Shown here: positions 34,937 to 44,086 of the stretch, in pieces
How positions within the stretch are numbered: position 1 is the stretch's first letter
Layout: every line of letters starts with the position of its first letter
Assembly: GCA_902727855.1 (NCBI GenBank)
Contig: CACVAS010000105.1
Location: 1 to 64,000, forward strand
DNA length: 64,000 nucleotides
From: an uncultured Sulfurovum sp.
Lineage (GTDB): Bacteria > Campylobacterota > Campylobacteria > Campylobacterales > Sulfurovaceae
Direction of reading: 5' to 3'
Program-made: the position numbers and the translations under genes
Notes under the pieces: generated by a model
Seen by the model: only the letters and a program-made list of their open reading frames with translations
Databases searched by the model: none
Told to the model about the DNA's origin: nothing

Positions 34937-35872
34937 ATGGCAACTTATTTAGATTTTGAAAATAAAATTGAAAAGATACAAGAAGAGATAGTCTCTTCAC
35001 ATGCCATTGCAAATATGGACGCAGTTAAGAGTCTTCAAAAAGATTTAGAAAAAGAGGTTAATAAGACATTTTCCTCTTTAAGTGATTTTCAAAAACTTCA
35101 ACTGGCACGACACCCAGATCGTCCTTATGCCTTAGATTATATAAAAATGCTTATGACGGATGCTTATGAAATACATGGTGATAGAGCGTTTCGTGATGAC
35201 CCTGCAGTACTATGTTATCTTGGTTGGGTAGAGGGTCAAAAGACTATGATTATTGGTGAACAAAAAGGGCGTGGACAGAAAAATAAAATCAAAAGAAATT
35301 TTGGTATGCCTAACCCAGAAGGATACAGAAAAGCATTACGAGCAGTTCAAATGGCAGAAAAGTTTGATATTCCTGTATTGATGCTCATAGATACTCCTGG
35401 TGCTTATCCAGGGCTTGGTGCAGAGGAGCGTGGCCAGTCTGAGGCAATCGCTAGAAACCTTTTTGAATTTGCAGCCACTAAAATTCCAATGGTCTCTGTA
35501 GTGATTGGTGAAGGTGGTTCTGGAGGCGCATTGGCTATTGGTGTCGCTGATAAGCTTGCAATGATGCGTTATTCAGTCTTTTCAGTGATCTCTCCAGAGG
35601 GCTGTTCTGCCATATTATGGAATGACCCAAGTAAGGTAGAAGCAGCGACTAAAGCATTGAAAATCACTCCAGATGACTTGCTAGAGCATAAACTCATAGA
35701 TGATATTTTAGATGAGCCTCTTATTGGTGCACATCGAGATAAGCAGACCACTGCAAGCGTACTTAAAAAATACTTTCTTGAGAACGTAAAAGCATTACGT
35801 GCATTGAGTGTAGATGCTATGTTAGACCAACGTTATGAAAGACTTACAGCAGTTGGGGCTTTTAGCGAATAA
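34937..35872 (+). CDS. accA: Acetyl-CoA carboxylase carboxyltransferase subunit alpha
   Basis: AccA, with AccD, transfers the carboxyl group from biotin to acetyl-CoA. The 311-residue product has the N-terminal helical segment, [29 protein letters not shown], the oxyanion-hole glycines in [13 protein letters not shown] and [13 protein letters not shown]. Length and motifs are normal. It is translated after fabF. Confidence 0.96.
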   Translation: MATYLDFENKIEKIQEEIVSSHAIANMDAVKSLQKDLEKEVNKTFSSLSDFQKLQLARHPDRPYALDYIKMLMTDAYEIHGDRAFRDDPAVLCYLGWVEGQKTMIIGEQKGRGQKNKIKRNFGMPNPEGYRKALRAVQMAEKFDIPVLMLIDTPGAYPGLGAEERGQSEAIARNLFEFAATKIPMVSVVIGEGGSGGALAIGVADKLAMMRYSVFSVISPEGCSAILWNDPSKVEAATKALKITPDDLLEHKLIDDILDEPLIGAHRDKQTTASVLKKYFLENVKALRALSVDAMLDQRYERLTAVGAFSE

Positions 35873-35945
35873 TTCGCATCATTAAAGATCTGAGTACAAC
35901 ATAAAACATATTTAATTTTAATCGTTTAAAAGGATCTTTTTAATC

Positions 35946-36521
35946 ATGAAAATTTTTTCTACACTTTACGCCAAGGCAATGGGTTGGGCAAGACATCCAA
36001 AAGCACCTTACTATTTAGGTGGACTTAGTTTTGCTGAATCTTCATTTTTTCCAATACCTCCAGATGTGATGTTGGCTCCAATGAGTTTGGCAAAGCCTGA
36101 TAAAGCTTGGAAATATGCATTCCTTACGACAATTACTTCTGTACTAGGTGGAATCCTGGGGTACTTTATTGGTGTATTTGCATTTGATTTCATTGAGCCT
36201 ATACTTCATAGTAGAGGATACTTGGATCGTTTTGAACTTGCTAAAAGTTGGTTTGAATCATGGGGGTTCTGGGCTATACTATTAGCAGGATTCTCACCTA
36301 TCCCTTATAAAGTATTTACAATTGCTTCAGGTGTAGTAGGTATGGCTTTTTTACCTTTTGTAATTGCTTCACTTTTAGGAAGAGGTCTACGGTTTTTTAT
36401 GGTTGCAGGACTCATGGCTTGGGGTGGCGCACCTATGGAGAAAAAACTTCATAAATATACAGATATTATAGGATGGGGACTGGTTGTCATCTTTGCTATC
36501 GCTTGGTTGATACTTAGGTAA
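35946..36521 (+). CDS. YqaA/DedA-like membrane protein
   Basis: The 191-residue protein has the VTT/DedA-like core: a re-entrant segment ESSFFPIPPDVMLAPM, GGILGYFIGVFAF, and a second re-entrant AGFSPIPYKVFTIASGVVGM with LGRGLRFF. YqaA-type members are thought to be inner-membrane transporters or scramblases affecting lipid carriers, but the substrate is not established. It is convergent with the DEAD-box gene, one base apart. Confidence 0.85.
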   Translation: MKIFSTLYAKAMGWARHPKAPYYLGGLSFAESSFFPIPPDVMLAPMSLAKPDKAWKYAFLTTITSVLGGILGYFIGVFAFDFIEPILHSRGYLDRFELAKSWFESWGFWAILLAGFSPIPYKVFTIASGVVGMAFLPFVIASLLGRGLRFFMVAGLMAWGGAPMEKKLHKYTDIIGWGLVVIFAIAWLILR

Positions 36522-37883
36522 TTAACTTAAGATCCAAGCGATATACTTCTTCTTCTTAATTTTTACACTCTTTAGTGCCTTTAAAACTTTATCTGTCACG
36601 CTATGGTGTAAAGCGACATAAGATTTTGTATCGGTAATATTTATTTTACCTATGTGTTTTCCATCTATACCTACCTCTTTACATAAAGTACCTAAAATAT
36701 CTCCTGCTCGGAGTTTAGTTTTTTTACCACCATGTAAGCATAAAGTATCATAATCAGATTGCATAGAGAACTTTGCATCTATACGCAACTCTTTCATCTG
36801 TTTTTTTTGTGCTTTAGAGAGGACATAAGCGCACTTCTGTGTATCATTAGGAGTAAACAATGATAAGGCAGTTCCTGTAGCATCTGCACGTCCTGTACGT
36901 CCTATACGGTGTGTGTATACTTCTGGATCAAAAGGTAAGTCATAATTGATAACCAGTGCAATATCTTTAATGTCTAAACCACGCGATGCTACATCTGTAG
37001 CAACCAAGATACGTTTAGAGCCATTAGAAAACGCAATGACAGATTCATTTCTATCTCTTTGATCTAGATCTCCATGTATGTCTATGACTGAGTGCCCATG
37101 TTTTGCCAGAGTGTCTGTGAGTGAAATAACGCCTACTTTTGTATTACAAAAGATGAGAAGTGACTCTGGTTTGTAAGATTGTATGAGTGCAGTGAGTGTT
37201 TTCAATTTATCTGTGGTTTCATATACGATTTCATTGATTTTAGCAGAGTCTATGAGGGTATCAACTTTGATGGTCATAGGCTGATTGAGTAGTTCCTTGG
37301 CTAGTTTTTCTATATTGCTTGGAAAAGTAGCAGAAAAAAGAAGCGTCTGTTTACCTCTTGGCATATTGGACACTATTTTGACTATCTCATCATAAAAACC
37401 CATATCTAGCATACGGTCAGCTTCATCTAGTACCAGTGTTTTGATGCTTTCTAGGGTAAGAGTTTCTTTGGCTAGGTGATCTTGTATACGTCCAGGGGTT
37501 CCAATGAGTATATGTGCTCCTTTTTCAAGTGACTCTGCTTGAGCACGTAAAGGTACACCTCCGTAAAGAGTGAGTATTTTTAAGTTGGGTTTGTAGCTGG
37601 CTATTTTTCTAAGTTCAATGGCTATTTGGTCAGCAAGTTCTCTTGTTGGAGTGATGATGATGGTTTGAGGCTTGTAAGAGTTTGTATTGGTATTCATTAC
37701 ACAAGGTAACCCAAAAGCTATAGTCTTACCTGATCCTGTTTTAGACTGAGCTAGTATATCTGAACCATCAAGTATAGGATTGATAGACTTTTCTTGTATT
37801 TCCGACATCGTGGTAAACCCAAGATTTTCAATGGTTTTGAGTAAGGCATCTGAGATACCTTCAATGGTGTTAAATTTTGCCAC
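36522..37883 (-). CDS. dbpA: DEAD-box RNA helicase, DbpA type
   Basis: The 453-residue helicase has the Q motif (FTTMSEIQEKSI), Walker A AQSKTGSGKT, PTRELA, the DEAD box in LVLDEADRML, SAT (LFSATFPS), and HRIGRTGRADATG in the second RecA domain. The C-terminal 75 residues (KTKLRAGDILGTLCKEVGIDGKHIGKINI...SYVALH) match the DbpA RNA-binding domain, which targets 23S rRNA hairpin 92 during large-subunit assembly. Its start overlaps the stop of the upstream OB-fold gene. Confidence 0.92.
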   Translation of the reverse strand: MAKFNTIEGISDALLKTIENLGFTTMSEIQEKSINPILDGSDILAQSKTGSGKTIAFGLPCVMNTNTNSYKPQTIIITPTRELADQIAIELRKIASYKPNLKILTLYGGVPLRAQAESLEKGAHILIGTPGRIQDHLAKETLTLESIKTLVLDEADRMLDMGFYDEIVKIVSNMPRGKQTLLFSATFPSNIEKLAKELLNQPMTIKVDTLIDSAKINEIVYETTDKLKTLTALIQSYKPESLLIFCNTKVGVISLTDTLAKHGHSVIDIHGDLDQRDRNESVIAFSNGSKRILVATDVASRGLDIKDIALVINYDLPFDPEVYTHRIGRTGRADATGTALSLFTPNDTQKCAYVLSKAQKKQMKELRIDAKFSMQSDYDTLCLHGGKKTKLRAGDILGTLCKEVGIDGKHIGKINITDTKSYVALHHSVTDKVLKALKSVKIKKKKYIAWILS

Positions 37884-38659
37884 TATTTCACCTCAAATGT
37901 TGCATCTTCTATGAGGACTTTATAAAAGTACCCATAACCAAAATCTTTATCTACTATAACTCTACCTTTTGCAATGACCTTATCTCCAGATTTTATATTG
38001 GTAGATGATGCAGTAAATATGAGGTCATTTGTAAATATGTCTGCTTGACCTGTGCCATCATCTAAATGTACCCAGTCAAGTTTCATAATTGCATGCGACA
38101 CCTTAGTAACAGTAGCTTCTACTGCAACCATTTGATTTGCTAACTCTTTTCTCCACATATGAATCTCTTCAATGGTATAAGATGATTTTTGCGTAAAAGG
38201 TTTAGTAACAGCTTGTGTTTTTGGTGCAACGAAAGGCTTTGTACTGTTAAGACCTAACATCTCTTTCATGCTTTGTGGTGCTGAGGGTTTTTTAGGCACA
38301 TAGACATCTGAGACAAAGTAAATTTCTTTAAAGGTTTGATTTAAAGTTTTGCTTTGAAAGTTAGTCATCATCGTTTCTTTATCATACCCTATTTTATCAC
38401 CTATTTGAACAGGTGTATTGGCAATGGCTATCCATATTGATTTACCCTCTTCATCTATTTTAAGATACTGATATCCCATTGCAGGCTTTATCTCTAAAAT
38501 CTTCCCATAAAAGACTTCTTTCTCTTTTTTTACTTGATCTGATCCAAGTAAAGAAGGCATTTTAACCTCTTTACCTCCGTGCATATCTATCTGTACAGAT
38601 TGTTGTGCATATATGGTAGTACTAAGAAGGGTGAGAAGAGTTAGTTTAAGAAGTGTCAT
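37883..38659 (-). CDS. Periplasmic NrfJ-like/OB-fold protein
   Basis: The 258-residue precursor has a signal peptide (MTLLKLTLLTLLSTTIYA). Residues about 48-118 (GKILEIKPAMGYQYLKIDEEGKSIWIAIA to FQSKTLNQTFKEIYF) match the NrfJ-type domain found beside nitrite reductases in Campylobacterota. After a Pro/Lys-rich linker, residues about 165-258 form a second OB-like fold (VAVEATVTKVSHAIMKLDWVHLDDGTG). Both domains are periplasmic. NrfJ-like proteins are suspected of binding haem or metal; no nrf genes are nearby. It forms a pair with dbpA. Confidence 0.65.
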   Translation of the reverse strand: MTLLKLTLLTLLSTTIYAQQSVQIDMHGGKEVKMPSLLGSDQVKKEKEVFYGKILEIKPAMGYQYLKIDEEGKSIWIAIANTPVQIGDKIGYDKETMMTNFQSKTLNQTFKEIYFVSDVYVPKKPSAPQSMKEMLGLNSTKPFVAPKTQAVTKPFTQKSSYTIEEIHMWRKELANQMVAVEATVTKVSHAIMKLDWVHLDDGTGQADIFTNDLIFTASSTNIKSGDKVIAKGRVIVDKDFGYGYFYKVLIEDATFEVK

Positions 38660-38742
38660 TGCGTTTGCCTATAATTTTTTATCTATTATAGGCAAAGAAG
38701 TTTAAGGGTACCTATGATGAGAGGTCTCCTTAAGAGTGAGTA

Positions 38743-38967
38743 TTAAGCTTTAGACTTTTTATAGTCCATAATCATTTTGTAGGCTTCATCTTTTAAAAGA
38801 AGCTTCTCTTTTTTAAGTATTTCAAGATCTATATCTGTCATTGGGATATCACCATTTTCTGCATGTGTGATTTTATCATCGAGTGCATTGTGTTTTTCAA
38901 AGATATTTGCAAAGTGTGCATTTTCTTGTTTAAGGTCGTGTATTTCATCTCTGTATTCGTGTAACAT
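38743..38967 (-). CDS. YdcH/DUF465 family small coiled-coil protein
   Basis: The 74-residue protein is a charged helical hairpin: EYRDEIHDLKQENAHFANIFEKHNALDDKI, then DIDLEILKKEKLLLKDEAYKMI. This pattern (an F-x-x-L-x-x-x-H/K-N-x-L-D-x-x-I core) defines DUF465. Function is unknown. It stands between the NrfJ-like gene and argJ. Confidence 0.85.
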   Translation of the reverse strand: MLHEYRDEIHDLKQENAHFANIFEKHNALDDKITHAENGDIPMTDIDLEILKKEKLLLKDEAYKMIMDYKKSKA

Positions 38968-39035
38968 GTATATTCCTAGTGTTTAGATACTTAATTATAA
39001 CGCTTACAAGGTTTAATGCAATTGAGATAGATTCA

Positions 39036-40247
39036 TTAGGTTCTATATTCTGCATTTATTTTTACATATTCGTAAGATAAATCACAGCCATAAGAGGTAA
39101 ATGATTTCTCTCCTAATCCAATGTCACAGGTGACTTTAAAACTCTCTTGTTTCATAATGGCATAGGCTTTTTCTTCACGAGCCTTGTCAAGCTCTCTAAA
39201 ACTATGAGAGTAGATGAGTAAATCATCATAGTGAATGGTCAATGTTTCATCATTACAGGCTATACCAGATGCACCAATAGTAGAAGCAATACGCCCCCAA
39301 TTTGGATCTTCACCAAAGAGAGCAGTCTTCACCAGTAAGGAATTACTTAATGCCATGGAAGCTTTCTTAGCATCTTCTTGAGATATAGCACCTTTCACTT
39401 CAAATGCCACAAGTTTATTGGCACCTTCTCCATCTTTGAGTATCATCATAGCCAGCTCAAACATGAGCTTATTTAGAGCTTGTGAAAAGGCTTCTTTGTT
39501 GTAGCTACCTGAAGTTTTATTGGCAAGTAACATTACTGTGTCGTTGGTAGAGGTGTCTCCATCTACAGATATACGATTAAAAGATTGTTCAGTGGAAGCT
39601 AGGAGTACTGCATCCATGTCATCTTTAGGTATGTCTGCATCTGTGGCAACAAAACAAAGCATGGTTGCCATAGCGGGGTTTATCATACCCGCACCTTTAC
39701 AAATGGCTGCAATGTTAAAAGAGCTACCATCTTCAAGTGTAACAGTATAGGCTAACTCTTTTTTAAAAGAGTCTGTAGTCATGATAGCACGTGCAGCTTG
39801 ATGAGAATTGTGTCCATTAAAGTCTAAAGCATCAAAGGCTGATGTGATTTTATCTATAGGTAAACGGTACCCAATAACACCAGTAGAAGACATCACTGGG
39901 TTGAGTATATTTTGTTTTTGCTTCAGGGTTGAAAAAATAGTTTCTATATCTTCGATACCTTTTTCTCCAGTCATGGCATTGGCATTTTTAGCATTTATGA
40001 GTACAAAGTTTGTTTGAAAACCTTTAGGGTACTTTTGATAATGTTTGATAGGTGCAGCTTGAAAAGTGTTTGATGTAAAAACAGCAGAAATGTCACAAGC
40101 CTCTTCACTACGTATAAAAGCTACATCTCCATCAATATCTGATATACCAGAGTTTGCAGGGTTTGTACGCATGCCAACATTAGCAGATCCAGAGTAAAAT
40201 CCTTGTACCGTATCAAGGCCATTTTTTATTTCATCTATCTTAAACAA
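39036..40247 (-). CDS. argJ: Bifunctional ornithine acetyltransferase/N-acetylglutamate synthase
   Basis: ArgJ transfers acetyl from N-acetylornithine to glutamate, recycling acetyl groups in arginine synthesis. It is made as a precursor that cleaves itself before a threonine, here Thr195 in NPAMA/TMLCFVATD. Other motifs are SSTGVIGYRLP, DTSTNDTV, KDGEGANKLVAFEV and DPNWGRI. The 403-residue length fits. The start is TTG at 40247, ten bases after the K+ channel gene. Confidence 0.95.
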   Translation of the reverse strand: MFKIDEIKNGLDTVQGFYSGSANVGMRTNPANSGISDIDGDVAFIRSEEACDISAVFTSNTFQAAPIKHYQKYPKGFQTNFVLINAKNANAMTGEKGIEDIETIFSTLKQKQNILNPVMSSTGVIGYRLPIDKITSAFDALDFNGHNSHQAARAIMTTDSFKKELAYTVTLEDGSSFNIAAICKGAGMINPAMATMLCFVATDADIPKDDMDAVLLASTEQSFNRISVDGDTSTNDTVMLLANKTSGSYNKEAFSQALNKLMFELAMMILKDGEGANKLVAFEVKGAISQEDAKKASMALSNSLLVKTALFGEDPNWGRIASTIGASGIACNDETLTIHYDDLLIYSHSFRELDKAREEKAYAIMKQESFKVTCDIGLGEKSFTSYGCDLSYEYVKINAEYRT

Positions 40248-40256
40248 TTTGTATCC

Positions 40257-41387
40257 TTATATAAACTTCAACTCTTCAGGTTTTTCTTTTTTACGTATAA
40301 TTTTTTTCGCTTTTCTAATACCTTCACTTGTACCAATAAGTAAAAGTTTTGATTCAGGCATAATGAGAGTTTCACCTTGAGGCATAGGTATAAACTTACC
40401 ATCTTTTTGTCGTATACCAATAATGGTTACGTTAGCAACATCTCTAAAACGTGCTACCTTTATTTTTTTGAGTACAAGCCAAGAGTTTTTTGAAACCTTT
40501 GCTTCCTCCATATCTAACGGGGTATCTTGCTTATATAAAAACTCTTCTAAAAGGTTTTCCATATCTGGGCGCGCTGCCATCGCATTGATACGTCTTGCCA
40601 TCAACTTGGTAGCGGTGACTACTTTATCAGCTCCTAGTTTAAGAAGCTTTTCATCATCTTTGTTACTTTGTGCGTTGGCAATAATTAAAAAAGGTCTTGT
40701 ACGTTTTATTTCACTTTCATAGAGTCTTACAGAAGCAATAGTGGCAATGTTATCAGCAATGTTGTCAGCCAATGTAATAACCCCTTTAGCAGATGAGAGG
40801 TGTGATTTTAAAATGCCTTCTTCTGTGTGTGCTTCTGCTGTCACAAAATAGGGATATTTGTGTTTTTTGGCTATCTCTTCCATATCTTCACGAGGGTCAA
40901 CTACTACAAATGGAATATGATTTTCACGAAGTTGTTTGGTGACTTGAATGGTAAACTCATTATGGTAACATACAACAAAGTGCTGTTTTAATCTTGCAAT
41001 TTCGTAAAGCATTTTACGCTCCTTGGCTGTTTTTTGAAATTCACCTTTTTTAACGACCTCTGCAATAATACCTACAGCAATAGAGAAAACAACAAATCCA
41101 AAAATAATGAGTGTAATAGTAAAAATACGACCCATATCCGAAAGAGGGTGTTGCTCTCCAAAACCTACAGTTGTAAAGGTAATCCCTGTTTGGTAGATAG
41201 CATCCATTAAAGGATACTGCTCTATAATCATGTATCCGATAGTACCCAATAACATCGTAAGTACAGTAAGTATAAGAGGGAGTCTAAAAGGAGCTAAGTG
41301 TCCATAATATTCGTCATTTAGTGTTATGTGGGGTTTTGGATTGTCTTTCCATCCGAAAAAACGTTTTAATTTTTTGGTAAACTTCAT
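40257..41387 (-). CDS. Potassium channel with TrkA-N and TrkA-C (RCK) domains
   Basis: The 376-residue protein has two membrane helices (about 34-55 and 85-108) around a pore loop with selectivity filter TVGFGE. Then come a Rossmann RCK/TrkA-N domain (about 133-250, HFVVCYHNEFTIQVTKQL) and a TrkA-C domain (about 290-365). This is the MthK/Kch-like arrangement for ligand-gated K+ flux across the inner membrane. A hairpin lies directly in front of its start codon. Confidence 0.9.
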   Translation of the reverse strand: MKFTKKLKRFFGWKDNPKPHITLNDEYYGHLAPFRLPLILTVLTMLLGTIGYMIIEQYPLMDAIYQTGITFTTVGFGEQHPLSDMGRIFTITLIIFGFVVFSIAVGIIAEVVKKGEFQKTAKERKMLYEIARLKQHFVVCYHNEFTIQVTKQLRENHIPFVVVDPREDMEEIAKKHKYPYFVTAEAHTEEGILKSHLSSAKGVITLADNIADNIATIASVRLYESEIKRTRPFLIIANAQSNKDDEKLLKLGADKVVTATKLMARRINAMAARPDMENLLEEFLYKQDTPLDMEEAKVSKNSWLVLKKIKVARFRDVANVTIIGIRQKDGKFIPMPQGETLIMPESKLLLIGTSEGIRKAKKIIRKKEKPEELKFI

Positions 41388-41413
41388 GATAAGAGAGTAT
41401 ATCTTCTCTTATC
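41388..41413 (-). promoter_or_regulatory. Hairpin immediately upstream of the K+ channel start codon
   Basis: GATAAGAGA (41388-41396) and TCTCTTATC (41405-41413) form a perfect 9-bp stem whose 3' side abuts the ATG. It contains the AGAGAG that would be the ribosome-binding site. It could end rpmB transcripts or hide the start site. Confidence 0.4.
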
Positions 41414-41443
41414 TTAAAAGGTTTAGTAGTAACAAACAGAGCG

Positions 41444-41653
41444 TTAGTTAGCTACTGCCTCTTTTGCTGCTTTCTTCTTCATAGTTCTAAGTGTTGAAGC
41501 TGCAACTTTAACTCTTTTAGTTGTTCCATCTTCTAGAGTGATTTTTACAGATCTTAAGTTAGGAAGTTGTCTTCTTTTTGTTTTGTTATTTGCGTGAGAA
41601 ACGTTGTTTCCTACAAGTGGCCCTTTGCCAGTAATTGCACATCTTCTTGCCAT
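41444..41653 (-). CDS. rpmB: 50S ribosomal protein L28
   Basis: The 69-residue basic protein has the bL28 signature [28 protein letters not shown] and the C-terminal [12 protein letters not shown]. It is a structural part of the large subunit. It precedes the K+ channel gene on the same strand. Confidence 0.96.
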   Translation of the reverse strand: MARRCAITGKGPLVGNNVSHANNKTKRRQLPNLRSVKITLEDGTTKRVKVAASTLRTMKKKAAKEAVAN

Positions 41654-41992
41654 AATATGTCCTTCATAAGTAATACCATTATTGTTAATGGTGAATATTT
41701 TGTGGGATTATAGGGGATTTTTGTATAAAATTTGCTTAAGTTTCTTGTGTTTTCTTTGGCATCTTTCCTCTTGGTTTGAATTGTGGCGTTTTTATTCTCT
41801 TCTACCCCAAGGGCATTTCCTCACTTTTTTCACGGCATTTTTTTAGAAAAAACGAAGCAAAAAAGCGTCGTGCTTCTCGAATCGCTTCGCTTACAAGGGC
41901 GTTCACCACGACGAGGCATGCTTTGCATGATTAATGGAAGACACTGTGTGTCTGTGTTATAATTAACCTAAATTATTTAATGTAGGATAGTA
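41654..41992. other. Gene-free 339-bp region with three stem-loops and the rpe promoter
   Basis: No ORF worth calling lies here. The right half is locally GC-rich and holds inverted repeats: CGTCGTG (41866-41872) with CACGACG (41907-41913), CATGC/GCATG (41917-41929) and AGACAC/GTGTCT (41939-41953). A TATAAT -10 at 41958-41963 precedes rpe. It could encode a small structured RNA or be the remnant of a repeat element. Confidence 0.4.
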
Positions 41993-42634
41993 ATGCAAGT
42001 AGCTCCAAGTATTTTATCGGCAGATTTTGGACATTTGGCTCGTGATGTTGAAGCCATTTGTGAGGGTGGTTGTGACCTTGTACATGTAGATGTGATGGAT
42101 GGACATTTTGTGCCAAACCTGACTATTGGTCCAGTTGTGGTTAGTGCTGTAGCAAAGGCAGCAACAAAACCTTTAGATATCCATCTAATGGTAGAAAATA
42201 ACACATTTTTTGTAGACCTTTTTGCACCATTGAAGCCAGCGTTTATCTCTTTTCATATAGAAGAAGAAAAACATCCTCATAGACTTATTCAGAAGATACG
42301 ATCATTAGGAATACGCCCGGCAATTGTGCTTAACCCACATACTCCACCAGAGTCCATAGAGTTCCTACTTGAAGATGTAGATATGGTACTTCTTATGTCT
42401 GTAAACCCAGGTTTTGGTGGACAAAAGTTTATTTCATCAGTCGTAGAAAAGGCACAAAGATTAAAGTCTCTCATTGAGAAAAAAAATCCAAAATGTCTCA
42501 TTGAAGTAGATGGAGGTGTTAGCGATCAAAACATACACCTTTTAAAAGAAGCTGGTGTAGATGTGGTAGTGGCTGGTTCATTTGTTTACAAGCATCCTAA
42601 GGGAATTAAAACAGCCATTGATGCGTTAAAATAA
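41993..42634 (+). CDS. rpe: Ribulose-phosphate 3-epimerase
   Basis: Rpe interconverts ribulose-5- and xylulose-5-phosphate in the pentose phosphate pathway. The 213-residue TIM barrel has APSILSADFGHL, VDVMDGHFVPNLTIGP with catalytic Asp and His, DIHLMVEN, MSVNPGFGGQKF and EVDGGVSDQN. It is followed by a palindromic element and then trpF in the same direction. Confidence 0.97.
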   Translation: MQVAPSILSADFGHLARDVEAICEGGCDLVHVDVMDGHFVPNLTIGPVVVSAVAKAATKPLDIHLMVENNTFFVDLFAPLKPAFISFHIEEEKHPHRLIQKIRSLGIRPAIVLNPHTPPESIEFLLEDVDMVLLMSVNPGFGGQKFISSVVEKAQRLKSLIEKKNPKCLIEVDGGVSDQNIHLLKEAGVDVVVAGSFVYKHPKGIKTAIDALK

Positions 42635-42635
42635 T

Positions 42636-42707
42636 GTAGGGTGTTGTCCCCTGACAACACCAAATAGGTATAGAATACAAATGGTGTTGTGAGGCACAGC
42701 ACCCTAC
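42636..42707. repeat. GTAGGG-ended palindromic element between rpe and trpF
   Basis: Two near-complementary arms, 42636-42661 (starting GTAGGGTGTTGTCCCC) and 42683-42707 (ending AGCACCCTAC), flank a 21-base loop. The left arm is itself a hairpin (TGTTGT/ACAACA). It begins one base after the rpe stop. The same architecture recurs at 53791, 59052 and 60658 with different inner stems. Confidence 0.75.
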
Positions 42708-42717
42708 GGAGAAAGAC

Positions 42718-43311
42718 ATGTTAAAAGTTAAAATATGTGGGATTACCAATTTACAAGATGCCTTGCATGCAGTTAAATGTGGTGCAGATGCATTAGGGTT
42801 TGTATTTTATCCTAAATCCCCACGTTACATTACCCCTACTATGGCTAAACAAATTATAGACAAACTCCCACCTTTTGTAGAAAGAGTAGGACTATTTGTG
42901 AATGAAAGTGTAGAACACATTGATAGGGTATGCCAAGCGTGTGATATTTCACGTGCTCAAATACATTTTGATGTTGATGAAGCATTTTTAGACACCATTG
43001 GACTAGCAACATTGCCTGTAGTACGAGCTGAGTCTGCCCAAGATGTACATAGGTTTGAAAATACATACCGTTTGGTTGATGCTTTTAGTGAAGCCTATGG
43101 AGGTACGGGGAAGCGTTTAAATCTTGAATGGTTTGAAGGTGTGGACTGTTCCAAAATTATTTTAGCAGGTGGACTTACGGAGCAAAATGTTTCAGAAGTG
43201 AAAGCATTTGGGTTTTATGGTGTAGATGTAAGTTCAGGTGTAGAGTTGACAAAAGGTCAAAAAGATTCTCATAAAGTAAAGCAGTTTATAGACAATGCAA
43301 AAAGTTTTTGA
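42718..43311 (+). CDS. trpF: Phosphoribosylanthranilate isomerase
   Basis: TrpF performs the Amadori rearrangement in tryptophan synthesis. The 197-residue TIM barrel has KVKICGITNLQDA with catalytic Cys, GADALGFVFYPKSPRYI, the catalytic Asp in LVDAFSEAYGGTGKRLNLEW, ILAGGLTEQNV and GVDVSSGVE. The ATG follows GGAGAAAG. The next gene starts inside its 3' end (17-base overlap). Confidence 0.95.
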   Translation: MLKVKICGITNLQDALHAVKCGADALGFVFYPKSPRYITPTMAKQIIDKLPPFVERVGLFVNESVEHIDRVCQACDISRAQIHFDVDEAFLDTIGLATLPVVRAESAQDVHRFENTYRLVDAFSEAYGGTGKRLNLEWFEGVDCSKIILAGGLTEQNVSEVKAFGFYGVDVSSGVELTKGQKDSHKVKQFIDNAKSF

Positions 43312-44086
43312 AGAACTGACGATAGCCTTTCGCAAGTATAATGGTGTCCTCTGCCAAGAGACGTACCAGGATATTGCAGAAAAGCATTGTACATTATTGG
43401 AAGATAGTGACACCATCCTTATACTGTTACAAGCTTCTGGCTACCCCATTGTAGAAGCAGAAGATGGCTATAGACTTTTAACATATTTTACCCCATACCA
43501 CGAACAGAAATATTGTGTCATAGACATAGAAACCAATGGTTCCAAACCAGGCACCTCACAGGTCATTGAAATAGGTGCGGTAATGCTACAAAATGGAAAA
43601 GTTATCGACTCTTATGAAACCTTTGTAGAGTGTGCCTTTTTACCAGAATACATTACTAAAATAACTGGCATAGAACCTACAGACCTTATAGATGCACCCA
43701 GTCGTAAAGAAGCATTGACTGGACTGCGTCATTTTATGCAAGATAGTATATTTGTCGCGCATAATGCAAACTTTGATTATAGTTTTCTTAATGCTTCTTT
43801 TGAGCGTTTTGGCTTAGGTAACATAGGTAACCCTAAACTTTGTACCATAGATTTGGCACGAAGAACATTTGAGAGTGAGCGTTATGGATTAGCCTACCTC
43901 ATAGATTTTTTAGAGATAGAAACAGCCACACACCATCGTGCCTATTCAGATGCTGTTTGTGCAGCTAAAGTGATGGAGAAGTCAGTGAAAACATTGCCGC
44001 AGTATGTCTTGACAGCAGATGAACTTTTAAGGTTTTCTATCTCATCTAAAAAAGAGAGAAGACTCAAAAAAGAGAAAGAAGATTAA
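43295..44086 (+). CDS. DnaQ-like 3'-5' exonuclease
   Basis: The 263-residue protein has an N-terminal region of about 70 residues without a motif I recognise. A DEDDh exonuclease domain (about 73-235) follows: CVIDIETNGSKPGTSQVIEIGAV (exo I), FVAHNANFDYSFLNASFERF (exo II) and THHRAYSDAVCAAKVM (exo III, His and Asp). The tail is Lys-rich. It may be the proofreading epsilon subunit or a related DnaQ-family nuclease such as the exonuclease part of DinG-like proteins. It is co-translated with trpF. Confidence 0.85.
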   Translation: MQKVFEELTIAFRKYNGVLCQETYQDIAEKHCTLLEDSDTILILLQASGYPIVEAEDGYRLLTYFTPYHEQKYCVIDIETNGSKPGTSQVIEIGAVMLQNGKVIDSYETFVECAFLPEYITKITGIEPTDLIDAPSRKEALTGLRHFMQDSIFVAHNANFDYSFLNASFERFGLGNIGNPKLCTIDLARRTFESERYGLAYLIDFLEIETATHHRAYSDAVCAAKVMEKSVKTLPQYVLTADELLRFSISSKKERRLKKEKED

